NCBI RefSeq assembly: GCF_005503015.1
Contig: NZ_SCOL01000002.1
Coordinates: 310,001 to 374,000, forward strand
Direction of reading: 5' to 3'
Origin: Bacillus sp. E(2018)
GTDB taxonomy: Bacteria; Bacillota; Bacilli; Bacillales; Fictibacillaceae
Length of the DNA: 64,000 nucleotides
Both the position numbers and the translations under genes were made by a program. The notes below the pieces were generated by a model. The model made no database searches, was not told where the DNA came from, and saw only the letters and a list, made by a program, of their open reading frames with translations. Shown here piece by piece: positions 43,299 to 51,431 of the stretch; positions within the stretch are counted from its first letter, which is position 1; each line of letters begins with the position of its first letter.

Positions 43299-44212
43299 GC
43301 GGATTCCCCTCCTTTTAGATAGTGAACGAACAAGTCATCAAGACTTCCTCTTTCAAATTTGTAATCGGAGATATGATAGTTCTCTTCATGTGCAATTTTA
43401 AATAAAAAATAAGAACAAGATTGAAGATCCTCGGTATAGAGTTTGAACGCATCTAGCTCTTCATCATGTTCCACATTAATAACACCAGACATCTGATGAA
43501 GCTGAGCGACAGGAAAATCTGGACTTCGGAAGCTGATGAAGTGAGAAGAGATATCTTCTACCAATCGACTCGGTTCATCTAGTGCACGAAGTTCACCGTT
43601 GTAAATCATCGCAACTCTGTCACAAAGCTTTTCCGCTTCTTCCATGTAATGCGTGGTTACAACAATCGTAGTGCCACTATCTCGCAACGAGCGGATAATA
43701 TTCCACATCTCTCGCCTTGCATGTGGATCGAGCCCCATACTCGGCTCGTCTAAAAAGATGATTTCGGGCTCATGTAAAGTAGCAAGCGCTAATGTTAATC
43801 GCTGTTTCTGTCCACCGGATAGGTCATCAAAGTATGTATCCATCTTCTCCTCTAAACCGAGCAGTTTCAGCATCTCATCACTCGTATTGTTCTTATTGTA
43901 GATCGCCGCAAACAACTTTAGAGCTTCTTTAACTTTCATCTTCTTTTGTATGGAAGTTGCTTGAAACTGAACACCAATTCGGTGGTTCAACACCTTTCGA
44001 TCTTTTTCCGGATTCATGCCTAAAATAGAGACCTCACCGCTATCCTTTTTCCGAAGACCTTCCATGATCTCGATCGTGGTCGTTTTTCCAGCCCCATTTG
44101 GTCCGATAATGCCGAATATTTCACCCTTTTTAACAGAAAAAGAAAGATTGTTAACTGCTTTTTTCGTTCCGTATGACTTCATAAGTGAGCGTACTTTGAT
44201 TACATCCTCCAC
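43295..44212 (-). CDS. ABC transporter ATP-binding protein
   Basis: The motor of the exporter, 305 residues. Walker A is GPNGAGKTTTIEIMEGL, the signature is LSGGQKQRLTLALATL, Walker B is EIIFLDEPSMGLDP, and the switch His is in VVTTHYMEEAEKLCDRVAMI. A C-terminal regulatory-type extension of about 85 residues follows, as in DrrA-like ATPases. It is the first gene of the pair and part of the insertion between upp and glyA. Confidence 0.93.
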   Translation of the reverse strand: MEDVIKVRSLMKSYGTKKAVNNLSFSVKKGEIFGIIGPNGAGKTTTIEIMEGLRKKDSGEVSILGMNPEKDRKVLNHRIGVQFQATSIQKKMKVKEALKLFAAIYNKNNTSDEMLKLLGLEEKMDTYFDDLSGGQKQRLTLALATLHEPEIIFLDEPSMGLDPHARREMWNIIRSLRDSGTTIVVTTHYMEEAEKLCDRVAMIYNGELRALDEPSRLVEDISSHFISFRSPDFPVAQLHQMSGVINVEHDEELDAFKLYTEDLQSCSYFLFKIAHEENYHISDYKFERGSLDDLFVHYLKGGESA

Positions 44213-44310
44213 GTCATCACTCCTTTACCTTATTTTTACAATACGAGAATGACTGTGAATAGTTTCATCTTATTTCTAACCGGACAAAATCATGTTAAAA
44301 ATACAGAAAA

Positions 44311-44335
44311 ACCCCTCTGCTGCATGCAGAAGGGT
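44311..44335 (-). terminator. Terminator of glyA
   Basis: ACCCTTCTGC pairs with GCAGAGGGGT, followed by TTTTCTG on the minus strand. Confidence 0.8.
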
Positions 44336-44351
44336 CTCCATCTTATCTATT

Positions 44352-45587
44352 TTATTCGTACAACTTATATTTTCCTGCTAGCTTCTCAACGCGTGTCTCA
44401 GCATCTTTCAGCACCGCTTCGTCTTCGATGTTTTTTAACACGGACGCCATGATTGAAGCGATCTCGTCCATATCTTCTTCAACAAAACCACGAGACGTAA
44501 CCGCAGCTGTTCCGATACGAATACCGCTCGTTACGAATGGACTTTCTTTATCAAACGGAATCGTGTTCTTATTAACCGTGATTCCGATATCATCTAATGC
44601 TTTTTCAGCCACTTTTCCTGTTAGGGCAAGTTCGCTCACATTGATCAGAATCAAGTGATTGTCTGTACCATCAGAAACGATAGTAATGCCTTCATTTTTC
44701 AAAGACTCAGCCAAGCGCTTCGCGTTCTTCACGATCTGTTCTGCGTAGCTCTTGAACTCGTCTGTTAATACTTCACCGAACGATACCGCTTTTGCTGCGA
44801 TAACGTGCATCAAAGGACCACCTTGGATGCCTGGGAAGATTGATTTATCAATTTTTTTCGCGAATTCTTCTTTACAAAGAATCATACCGCCACGAGGGCC
44901 GCGAAGTGTTTTATGGGTAGTCGTTGTTACAAAATCTGCATAAGGAACTGGATTTTGGTGAAGGCCTGCTGCCACAATTCCTGCGATGTGGGCCATATCC
45001 ACCATTAGGTAAGCTTCAACTTCATCAGCGATCTCGCGGAACTTTGCAAAATCAATCGCACGCGGATACGCGCTCGCTCCAGCTACGATCAGCTTTGGAC
45101 GGTGCTCTAGTGCTTTTTGACGAACATCTTCGTAATCGATAACATTCTTCTCTGCATCTACGCCATATTCCACAAAGTTATATTGAATGCCAGAAAAGTT
45201 AACGGCACTTCCGTGTGTTAAGTGACCGCCATGAGAAAGGTTCATACCAAGAACGGTGTCGCCTTGCTCGAGAATCGTAAAGTATACAGCCATGTTTGCT
45301 TGTGCACCTGAGTGAGGTTGAACGTTAGCATGTTCAGCACCAAAGATTTGCTTGGCACGGTCTCTCGCTAAGTTTTCAACAACATCCACATGTTCACATC
45401 CGCCATAATAGCGTTTGGACGGGTAGCCTTCTGCATATTTATTCGTAAGTACAGAACCTTGTGCTTCCATTACGGCTTGACTTACAAAATTTTCAGAAGC
45501 AATCAATTCAATTTTCGTACGCTGGCGGTGCAATTCATCCATGATGGATTGGTAGACTTCTTGATCAGCTGTTTTCAAATGGTTCAA
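44352..45587 (-). CDS. glyA: Serine hydroxymethyltransferase
   Basis: Converts serine and tetrahydrofolate to glycine and methylene-tetrahydrofolate, with PLP. It has 411 residues. The Schiff-base lysine is in [56 protein letters not shown] and [16 protein letters not shown] are conserved. The start is a TTG at 45587 after GTAAGGGGG, giving [13 protein letters not shown], which lines up with known N-termini. It supplies one-carbon units; I see no PurR box upstream. Confidence 0.96.
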   Translation of the reverse strand: MNHLKTADQEVYQSIMDELHRQRTKIELIASENFVSQAVMEAQGSVLTNKYAEGYPSKRYYGGCEHVDVVENLARDRAKQIFGAEHANVQPHSGAQANMAVYFTILEQGDTVLGMNLSHGGHLTHGSAVNFSGIQYNFVEYGVDAEKNVIDYEDVRQKALEHRPKLIVAGASAYPRAIDFAKFREIADEVEAYLMVDMAHIAGIVAAGLHQNPVPYADFVTTTTHKTLRGPRGGMILCKEEFAKKIDKSIFPGIQGGPLMHVIAAKAVSFGEVLTDEFKSYAEQIVKNAKRLAESLKNEGITIVSDGTDNHLILINVSELALTGKVAEKALDDIGITVNKNTIPFDKESPFVTSGIRIGTAAVTSRGFVEEDMDEIASIMASVLKNIEDEAVLKDAETRVEKLAGKYKLYE

Positions 45588-45777
45588 TTTCGCTTCCCCC
45601 TTACCTTATGTGAAAAAATGATTGTGATTGTAACATACCCCTCTATCTTACACGTTAAAGCTTTAAGTTGTAAGAGGAAATGCACAAGTGTGAAAATTCA
45701 TTTTATTTGATAGGGATGAACATGGTATGATGATACATAATAGAGAGAAAGAGCTATTTATAAGGGGTGTTATCAAC

Positions 45778-46233
45778 ATGATGAAGAAGTGGTTTGGAGC
45801 GAGTCTCCTTATTTTTGTACTAGCTTTGGCTGGCTGCAGCGAAGAAAAAGCAAAGCCTGAAGCAAAGGAAAAAGTAGAAACACGAGATAACGAAGATCAA
45901 AGCACAACGGATGATCTTGCTGGTCAACAAGCTGAGATCATTAAGAACATGGAAGAAAAAGCCGTTCAGTTAGATCCAAAAGCGCTTGAAGCAGACCCAA
46001 AAACATATGAAGAAAAAATCATTAAAGCAACTGGGAAAGTTTTAACGGATAACGAAAAAGGAATGGGCGGAAGCTTTGAGTTCCAAGTTGGAGAAACAAA
46101 ATTTAGAGTGATGAACTTTACGATGAGCAGCGGTTATGAAAAAGGGACCGAGGTCACAGTATTCGGTAACGTTAAGACCGGTAAAGATGCGAAGACTGGC
46201 CTTCCGCTGATCAACGCGACATATATCAACTAA
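45778..46233 (+). CDS. Putative lipoprotein with OB-fold-like domain
   Basis: A 151-residue protein with a good lipoprotein signal (KKWFGASLLIFVLALAGCSE; LAGC box). An acidic/lysine-rich linker follows, then a small beta domain (YEEKIIKATGKVLTDNE... FRVMNFTMSSGYEKGTEVTVFGNVK... INATYIN). That domain resembles the OB-fold found in small exported proteins (tRNA_anti-like). Function unknown. The ATG at 45778 follows AAGGGGTGTT; the next codon is also ATG. It is convergent with gntK and shares its terminator. Confidence 0.72.
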   Translation: MMKKWFGASLLIFVLALAGCSEEKAKPEAKEKVETRDNEDQSTTDDLAGQQAEIIKNMEEKAVQLDPKALEADPKTYEEKIIKATGKVLTDNEKGMGGSFEFQVGETKFRVMNFTMSSGYEKGTEVTVFGNVKTGKDAKTGLPLINATYIN

Positions 46234-46241
46234 GAAAACAA

Positions 46242-46264
46242 AGAGCGGAATTATTTCCCGCTCT
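46242..46264. terminator. Shared bidirectional terminator
   Basis: AGAGCGG pairs with CCGCTCT, with A-rich and T-rich flanks. It overlaps the last codons of gntK and follows the lipoprotein gene by a few bases. Confidence 0.8.
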
Positions 46265-47795
46265 CTTTTTTATGCTTATTTTGAAATTCGTGAAGTGCTT
46301 TATATTGCGTTTGCATCGTGTCAGATAGAGATTGGTAAAGTTGAAACAGCTCTTCGTAAATGTTCTCATGATCGGGATTAGGCGTGATTTCTTCGTACTG
46401 CTTCGTCTCAACAGGCGCTTCTTCAAGTGTTTTCGTCTCACCGATTGCAAATCTGCCCAGCAAAACCGCTCCTAAGCAAGAGCTCTCCGTGTGTTCGGGT
46501 ATACTTACTTTCGTTTGAAAAATATCTGCTAAGATCTGTTTCCAAAGCGTTGAATTCGTAAAGCCTCCTGTTGCAAAGATCTTCACTTCCCTGTCCCCTA
46601 CTTGACTCTTAATGAGGGAGTAAACACTAAACAAATTAAGAATTGTTCCTTCAAGCACCGCTCGCACCATATGATTGTGATTATGGCGTAGCGTCAGACC
46701 AATAAATGATGCTTTTGCCTGCGCATCCCACAATGGCGCTCTTTCTCCAGTAAGATAAGGCAGGAATATTAAGCCTTCAGCACCTGGCTGGATCTGTTCG
46801 GCATCTTTAGAAAGCTTTTCATAAGCCGCACGATCGTCCTCTTTTTGCAAAGTATCATGAATCCATTGAAACGCGATACCTCCATTGTTAACTGGGCCAC
46901 CTGACACCCAATGATTCTCGGTTAGGGGGTAACAGAACGTGCGGCCCTCTGTATCAAGTACCGGTGTCGCTGAAGTGGTTCGAATCGCACCGCTCGTTCC
47001 GATTGTAACCGCCACATCTCCAGGCGAGATCGCGCCGACACCAAGGTTAGACAATGGGCCGTCCGTTGCACCAATCACCACTTTTACAGAGAAATCTAGA
47101 CCAGATTTCTTCGTGAGAACGTCAGATAATTGCTCCCAATAATAAGTGGTTGGTTGCAGTGTCGGCAGTTTTTCAGGTGTGACATCGGCAAGTTTCAGTG
47201 CTTCTTCATCCCACGTTTTTGTGTGCATGTTCCAAAGTCCTGTTGCCGCCGCTGATGCATGATCTGTCTGCCACTCACCGAACCATCGGAACAGTATGTA
47301 ATCTTTAATCCCAACAAATTTGGCTGTTTTTTCAAAAATATCAGGACGTTCATTTTTTAACCATTGCAATTTAAAAAGAGGTGTCATCGGATGCTGCGGG
47401 ACACCGGTCCGTTTATATAGTTCAACCGCAGATTTACCGAAATCTGATTGGAATGCTGTCACATACGGTTCACTTCGAATATCCGCCCACGTGATGCTAT
47501 TCGTAAGGGGTGTCCCATCAGAATCCACTGCAATTAATGAATGCATCGCTGTGCTAAAAGAAACGAAGCTGATTCTTTCCGCTAAATCTCCACTTTTTCG
47601 CACCGTTTCTCTTAGCGATTCATTCACTGCTTCATAAATTTCATCTGGCTTTTGTTCGGCAGCCCCCGGCTCTTCCGACAGCAACGGGTAATTTTTTGAA
47701 TGATGTGCAACAGCCGCTCCTTTTTCGTCAAAAAGAACAACTTTCGTACTCGTTGTACCGATATCTATTCCGATTGCATAATTTCTCAAGATCAT
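46251..47795 (-). CDS. gntK: Gluconate kinase (FGGY family)
   Basis: An FGGY sugar kinase of 514 residues, most like gluconokinase (about 513 in B. subtilis). It has AIGIDIGTTSTKVVLFDEKG (phosphate 1), FSTAMHSLIAVDSDG, ITWADIRSEPY, GATDGPLSNLGVGAISPGDVAVTIGTSGAIR (phosphate 2) and IFATGGFTNSTLWKQILADIF. It would make 6-phosphogluconate. It stands alone: no gluconate permease, repressor or dehydrogenase is next to it. GGAG lies four bases before the ATG at 47795; a TTG two codons later has better spacing. Xylulokinase is the main alternative. Confidence 0.82.
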   Translation of the reverse strand: MILRNYAIGIDIGTTSTKVVLFDEKGAAVAHHSKNYPLLSEEPGAAEQKPDEIYEAVNESLRETVRKSGDLAERISFVSFSTAMHSLIAVDSDGTPLTNSITWADIRSEPYVTAFQSDFGKSAVELYKRTGVPQHPMTPLFKLQWLKNERPDIFEKTAKFVGIKDYILFRWFGEWQTDHASAAATGLWNMHTKTWDEEALKLADVTPEKLPTLQPTTYYWEQLSDVLTKKSGLDFSVKVVIGATDGPLSNLGVGAISPGDVAVTIGTSGAIRTTSATPVLDTEGRTFCYPLTENHWVSGGPVNNGGIAFQWIHDTLQKEDDRAAYEKLSKDAEQIQPGAEGLIFLPYLTGERAPLWDAQAKASFIGLTLRHNHNHMVRAVLEGTILNLFSVYSLIKSQVGDREVKIFATGGFTNSTLWKQILADIFQTKVSIPEHTESSCLGAVLLGRFAIGETKTLEEAPVETKQYEEITPNPDHENIYEELFQLYQSLSDTMQTQYKALHEFQNKHKKESGK

Positions 47796-47966
47796 TTTCT
47801 CCTTTCACATAAAAAAGGAAGCAGCTCTAGTATGCCCTTCCTAAACAACACATGATTCTACATCGCCTTTTCATCATACTATTCAGACCAGAAAGAATCA
47901 CTTATTATAGATGTAAAATGACTGCTTCTTTTGGTAAGAAAACCAGATTAGAGGAGATGGAGAACG

Positions 47967-48434
47967 ATGACTAGTTTTAGAATTCGCCCTGTAGTTTTAG
48001 AAGATCTAGATCAGTTGAAGGGTTTGATGCTTCGTTACATTGTTGATTTTTATAAAGGAAAATCTCCTGAGGGACATAAGCTGGAGGATCATATCAATCA
48101 TCTGCTTTCTTCAGATGAAGCAGGTACTCAATTTGTTGCTGAGACAGAAGATGGCAGATTAGCCGGATTCGCAACCCTTTACTTTTCGTTCAGCACGACG
48201 CGCTTGCAGAAGATTGCTATATTGAACGATTTATTTGTGGATGCAGAGTTTCGTGGTGCCGGTTTAGGCGAAAAGCTATTTTCGCATGTGCTGGAATATA
48301 CGAAAAAGGAAGGCTACGCATACATGTCTTGGCAAACAGCGATCGATAACACCTCTGCACAAGCTCTTTACAAGAAGATGGGCGGAAAAAACATCAATTC
48401 AGAGTGGATTCATTATGAGATTGAACACAACTAG
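47967..48434 (+). CDS. GNAT family N-acetyltransferase
   Basis: A 155-residue GCN5-related acetyltransferase. The acetyl-CoA binding motif A is LNDLFVDAEFRGAGLGEKLFSHVLEYTKK (R-G-A-G-L-G), and motif B is SWQTAIDNTSAQALYKKMGGK. The substrate cannot be read from the sequence. GAGGAGATGGAGA precedes the ATG. It is divergent from gntK and convergent with ywlG. Confidence 0.9.
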   Translation: MTSFRIRPVVLEDLDQLKGLMLRYIVDFYKGKSPEGHKLEDHINHLLSSDEAGTQFVAETEDGRLAGFATLYFSFSTTRLQKIAILNDLFVDAEFRGAGLGEKLFSHVLEYTKKEGYAYMSWQTAIDNTSAQALYKKMGGKNINSEWIHYEIEHN

Positions 48435-48493
48435 GTAGCTTTGGCCGATGACAAGGTTCTTTTTTACGGCAAGCTGCCCTGATTCTTGAACTA

Positions 48494-48590
48494 TTCCGCG
48501 AGTTTTCCGGATAATCCCGCAAATTTTGGCGATAATTCCGCGAGTTCACCCATTATTCCCGCGAGATTTAGCTATATATCCGCGAGTTAC
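48494..48590 (+). repeat. Array F: exact 21-bp-period repeat with ATTCCGCGAGTT core
   Basis: CCGC or CCCG-type cores stand at 48496, 48517, 48538, 48559 and 48580, each 21 bp apart. Units read TTCCGCGAGTTTT, TCCCGCAAATTTT, TTCCGCGAGTTCA, TCCCGCGAGATTT (shifted by the C-run) and TCCGCGAGTTACA. It lies between the acetyltransferase stop and the ywlG terminator. Confidence 0.9.
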
Positions 48591-48619
48591 AATTTTGAGT
48601 ACATAAAACTTAATAGAAA

Positions 48620-48643
48620 AAAGCCCTCATCAAGAGGGCTTTC
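48620..48643 (-). terminator. Terminator of ywlG
   Basis: AAAGCCCTC pairs with GAGGGCTTT with a short loop, followed by TTT on the minus strand. It sits just after the stop. Confidence 0.88.
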
Positions 48644-48648
48644 CACAT

Positions 48649-49221
48649 TTAAAAACAACGTATGTCTTCTTTACTCGGATACACCGCGCGTTCGCCGCCG
48701 ATCAACTTCGGGCGTGTCTTTGCCAGCGTCACGTGTGCGGCGCCGACCTTTTTCACTTCACTGCGAACAGGTACGGCAACATGCTTCAAGTGCATACCGA
48801 TAAAGGTATCACCGATGTCGATGCCTGCGTCGGCTTTTATATATTCAACGATCACGGGTTCATTCATATGGTGGTAGGCGTGTGTTGCCAAAGCACCTCC
48901 AGCTGATCGTGCTGGAACGACCCGCACTTCTTCATAACCTCGTCGTTCAGCTTCTTCGCGCTCGATCACAAGCGCACGGTTCAAGTGTTCACAGCATTGC
49001 ACGGCAAGTGCCACGCCTGTTTCCTCTTGAAACGCTATGATACCTCGGTAAAGTGCGCCCGCAGTATCCATCGTGCCTGATGTGCCAATTCGTTCACCAA
49101 TTACTTCGCTCGTGCTTGCGCCTACTACTAATAATTGTGACGGTCTTAATTGTGCATGCTTTTGCAGATCTTGCAAAACATTCAGGACTTGGTCTTGAAT
49201 TTGTTGGAGCTCATCGCTCAT
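48649..49221 (-). CDS. ywlG: TIGR01440 family protein YwlG
   Basis: A 190-residue cytosolic protein of the UPF0340/TIGR01440 family, found next to rpiB and glyA in many Bacillales. Conserved parts: [66 protein letters not shown], and [14 protein letters not shown]. Function unknown to me. It follows rpiB by about 40 bp in the same direction. Confidence 0.9.
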   Translation of the reverse strand: MSDELQQIQDQVLNVLQDLQKHAQLRPSQLLVVGASTSEVIGERIGTSGTMDTAGALYRGIIAFQEETGVALAVQCCEHLNRALVIEREEAERRGYEEVRVVPARSAGGALATHAYHHMNEPVIVEYIKADAGIDIGDTFIGMHLKHVAVPVRSEVKKVGAAHVTLAKTRPKLIGGERAVYPSKEDIRCF

Positions 49222-49263
49222 GAGATGGTCTTCCCTTCATTTTATAGGTTTATAGCTTTGTGG

Positions 49264-49704
49264 CTATTGGCCTTCATATTGAGAGATTTTATCTACACGG
49301 CGACCGTGACGTCCGCCTTCATATTCTGTCGTCAGCCATACTTTAGCGATTTCGAGTGCGAGACCCGGCCCGATCACACGTTCACCCATTGCAAGTACAT
49401 TGCTGTCATTATGCTGTCTTGTAGCTTTTGCGCTGAATAGATCATGAACAAGCGCACAGCGTATTCCTTTAACTTTGTTCGCTGCAATGCTCATTCCAAT
49501 GCCAGTACCGCAGATTAAAATTCCGCGATCAGCTTCACCGTTGGCTACTTTTTCTGCTACAGGAATCGCATAGTCTGGATAGTCTACAGATGTGTCGCAT
49601 TCACAGCCCACATCCTCCACTTGCATACCCAGCTCTTCAATCATGCTGATAATTTCTTTTCGTAATTCAACTCCGGCGTGATCTGATCCAATTGCTACTT
49701 TCAT
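49264..49704 (-). CDS. rpiB: Ribose-5-phosphate isomerase B
   Basis: Interconverts ribose 5-phosphate and ribulose 5-phosphate. It has 146 residues, normal for RpiB. MKVAIGSDHAGVELRKEI, the active-site DYPDYAIPVAEKVA, GILICGTGIGMSIAANKVKGIRCAL (catalytic Cys) and RQHNDSNVLAMGERVIGP are complete. I start at the ATG 49704 (MKVAIGSDHAG); 17 further codons are open upstream. The plain context is the ywl cluster, not a ribose operon. Confidence 0.95.
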   Translation of the reverse strand: MKVAIGSDHAGVELRKEIISMIEELGMQVEDVGCECDTSVDYPDYAIPVAEKVANGEADRGILICGTGIGMSIAANKVKGIRCALVHDLFSAKATRQHNDSNVLAMGERVIGPGLALEIAKVWLTTEYEGGRHGRRVDKISQYEGQ

Positions 49705-49812
49705 GTTGTGTGCACCTGCTCTCTCATACTTTTTTTCATTATATGCTGTCCCCATTCCCTATTCAATGTCACTCCAAGGCAATTTAGGACAGCCTTATCT
49801 CATTTTGTCTTA

Positions 49813-50421
49813 CTACTTCTTGCTATCGTCTTTTTTCATTAATTTTTCAATAAGGACTTCGATCTCATCTCTTGTTTCTTGATAAAGATGAAGCGGTCCA
49901 CCGAATGGATCTGTAATGTCTAGAGAAGGGATTTCGCTCTCTAATTTCATCCTTCGCTCAACGAGTGGCCGTACTTCTCTTTCAAACGCTTGTCTCACTT
50001 CTTCATCTGCAGAATCCTTGGACATGTATTGAAGCTTCAGCATCTCGATCTCTGTGTAGAGTTCATAGATTTCTTCTATTTTCTTCTGCTCATCGTCGTC
50101 GAGAACATACTCTTTTAATGTATACGTCTTATTCACAGCATCTGGCCATCGTCCGACGAGCGCATGTTTATGGCTCTCGGTCATCGTTAAAATAATGTCA
50201 GCCCACTCGATCAAATAATCGGACACGCCTTGTGACTGATGACTTTCCTTAATACTTCTTTCCGAAAGAGCTTGTGTCGCATTCGAACTCATCACGGCAC
50301 CGTTTCCAGCAAAGACACCAGCTGATTTAACGTTGAACTTACCTTTTCCTTTTTTGCGCAAAATGGCCTCAGCCATCGGACTGCGACACGTATTGCCTGT
50401 ACAAATAAATAAAACATTCAT
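49813..50421 (-). CDS. ywlE: Low-molecular-weight phosphatase YwlE (protein-arginine phosphatase type), extended
   Basis: An LMW-PTP family enzyme. The P-loop CTGNTCRS begins at Cys7. Thr11 is the residue known to favour phosphoarginine over phosphotyrosine in B. subtilis YwlE, so it probably removes the marks set by McsB. The general acid Asp is in DITDPFGGPLHLYQETRDEIE. It has 202 residues, about 50 more than B. subtilis YwlE. The surplus is mainly a charged helical insert (about residues 105-155, KKIEEIYELYTEIEMLKLQY and on) before the Asp loop. ATG 50421 follows a GAGGTGAATT site. Confidence 0.9.
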   Translation of the reverse strand: MNVLFICTGNTCRSPMAEAILRKKGKGKFNVKSAGVFAGNGAVMSSNATQALSERSIKESHQSQGVSDYLIEWADIILTMTESHKHALVGRWPDAVNKTYTLKEYVLDDDEQKKIEEIYELYTEIEMLKLQYMSKDSADEEVRQAFEREVRPLVERRMKLESEIPSLDITDPFGGPLHLYQETRDEIEVLIEKLMKKDDSKK

Positions 50422-50546
50422 GGTGAATTCACCTCATATTCTATCTTTCCCTATTTTTCTATAGGTTAACGCTCTTATTAGTAAGTATATCATCGGATCA
50501 GTGAATAAAAAAATGCCTGTTTTTCGTATTCGAAGTAGTTTTGCAA

Positions 50547-50678
50547 GTTGTTTCTCTCCGTTCCAGGTGCTTCGCTTTCCGCGGGGCGGGCGGTGAGCCC
50601 CTTGCCGCGTTGCGCCTTTAAGGGTCTCACCTGTCCCAATCGTCCCACAGGAGTCTCACACCTTCCACTCCTATCAAC
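50547..50678 (+). repeat. Palindromic repeat R5 (short form)
   Basis: About 132 bp from GTTGTTTCTCTCCGTTCCAG to CCTATCAAC, with CTTTCCGCGGGGCGGGCGGT, GGGTCTCACCTGTCCC and CAGGAGTCTCACACC. It lies between the ywlE promoter region and the mntP stop, which it nearly touches. Confidence 0.85.
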
Positions 50679-50692
50679 CTGCCAATGGGAGA

Positions 50693-51244
50693 TTAAAACG
50701 GCAGTAGAATCTTCACCCCAAAAGCTAGCAAGATGCAGCCGCCGAACGCTTCACCGTAGGAGCCGAGCCACTTCTGCACTTTTTTACCCATGATCAAGCC
50801 AGCCCAAGTTAAAACCATGCTCATGAAGCCAAACATCGTAATTGTGAGCCACGTTTTCGCTCCATAGATTCCTAAAGATAACCCCACTGAAAAACTATCT
50901 AACGAAGCGCTTAGCGCAAAGACGAATAACCCAATACCGATCGGCTGTACGAACGGTTCATCATCATTTGAAAACGACGACCGAATCATCGTAACACCTA
51001 GGATAACGAGCAAAATCCCACCGATAATGGCTGCGATACCCCCAAAATGCACAGAGATTTGTTTACCGATCGACATTCCAGCGAGCGGCATGAGCATATG
51101 AAAAAGCCCTATCGTTATTCCTATTTTCATAATTTGTTTGAATCGAAGTGATAACATCCCCATCCCTAGGCCGATCGAAAATGCGTCCATACCTAGCGCA
51201 ACTGACATAAATAAAAGTGTCATCCATTCTCCCATGGTTGCCAA
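50693..51244 (-). CDS. mntP: Manganese efflux pump MntP
   Basis: A membrane exporter of Mn2+, 183 residues with six helices arranged as two repeats. [15 protein letters not shown] in the first half and [16 protein letters not shown] in the second hold the metal-site Asp residues. It corresponds to ywlD by position. The first codon at 51244 is TTG; an ATG three codons on is equally possible because the ribosome site is weak. I found no yybP-ykoY riboswitch in the 190 bp upstream. Confidence 0.92.
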   Translation of the reverse strand: MATMGEWMTLLFMSVALGMDAFSIGLGMGMLSLRFKQIMKIGITIGLFHMLMPLAGMSIGKQISVHFGGIAAIIGGILLVILGVTMIRSSFSNDDEPFVQPIGIGLFVFALSASLDSFSVGLSLGIYGAKTWLTITMFGFMSMVLTWAGLIMGKKVQKWLGSYGEAFGGCILLAFGVKILLPF

Positions 51245-51431
51245 ATACTTCCCACTCCCTTAACCATCATACTTTCAGACTATGCATGTCTACTTTTAAA
51301 AAGACTAAAAACCATACAAGCTGTTGGAAGAATGAAAAAATGGAACTCTTTACCGCTTTAGAGGAAGGGATAATGTGATTTTTATCGTATATAAAAGGAA
51401 GTGAATCTGTATGTAAAGGAGAGGAACAAGC

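Noticed and set aside
48486..48803. A 105-residue frame with heptapeptide repeats (SASFPDN-like)
   Set aside because: The heptapeptides are the translation of array F. The frame then runs through a terminator and antisense to ywlG.
51245..51431. A yybP-ykoY manganese riboswitch upstream of mntP
   Set aside because: I looked for the conserved loops and did not find them in this short gap.
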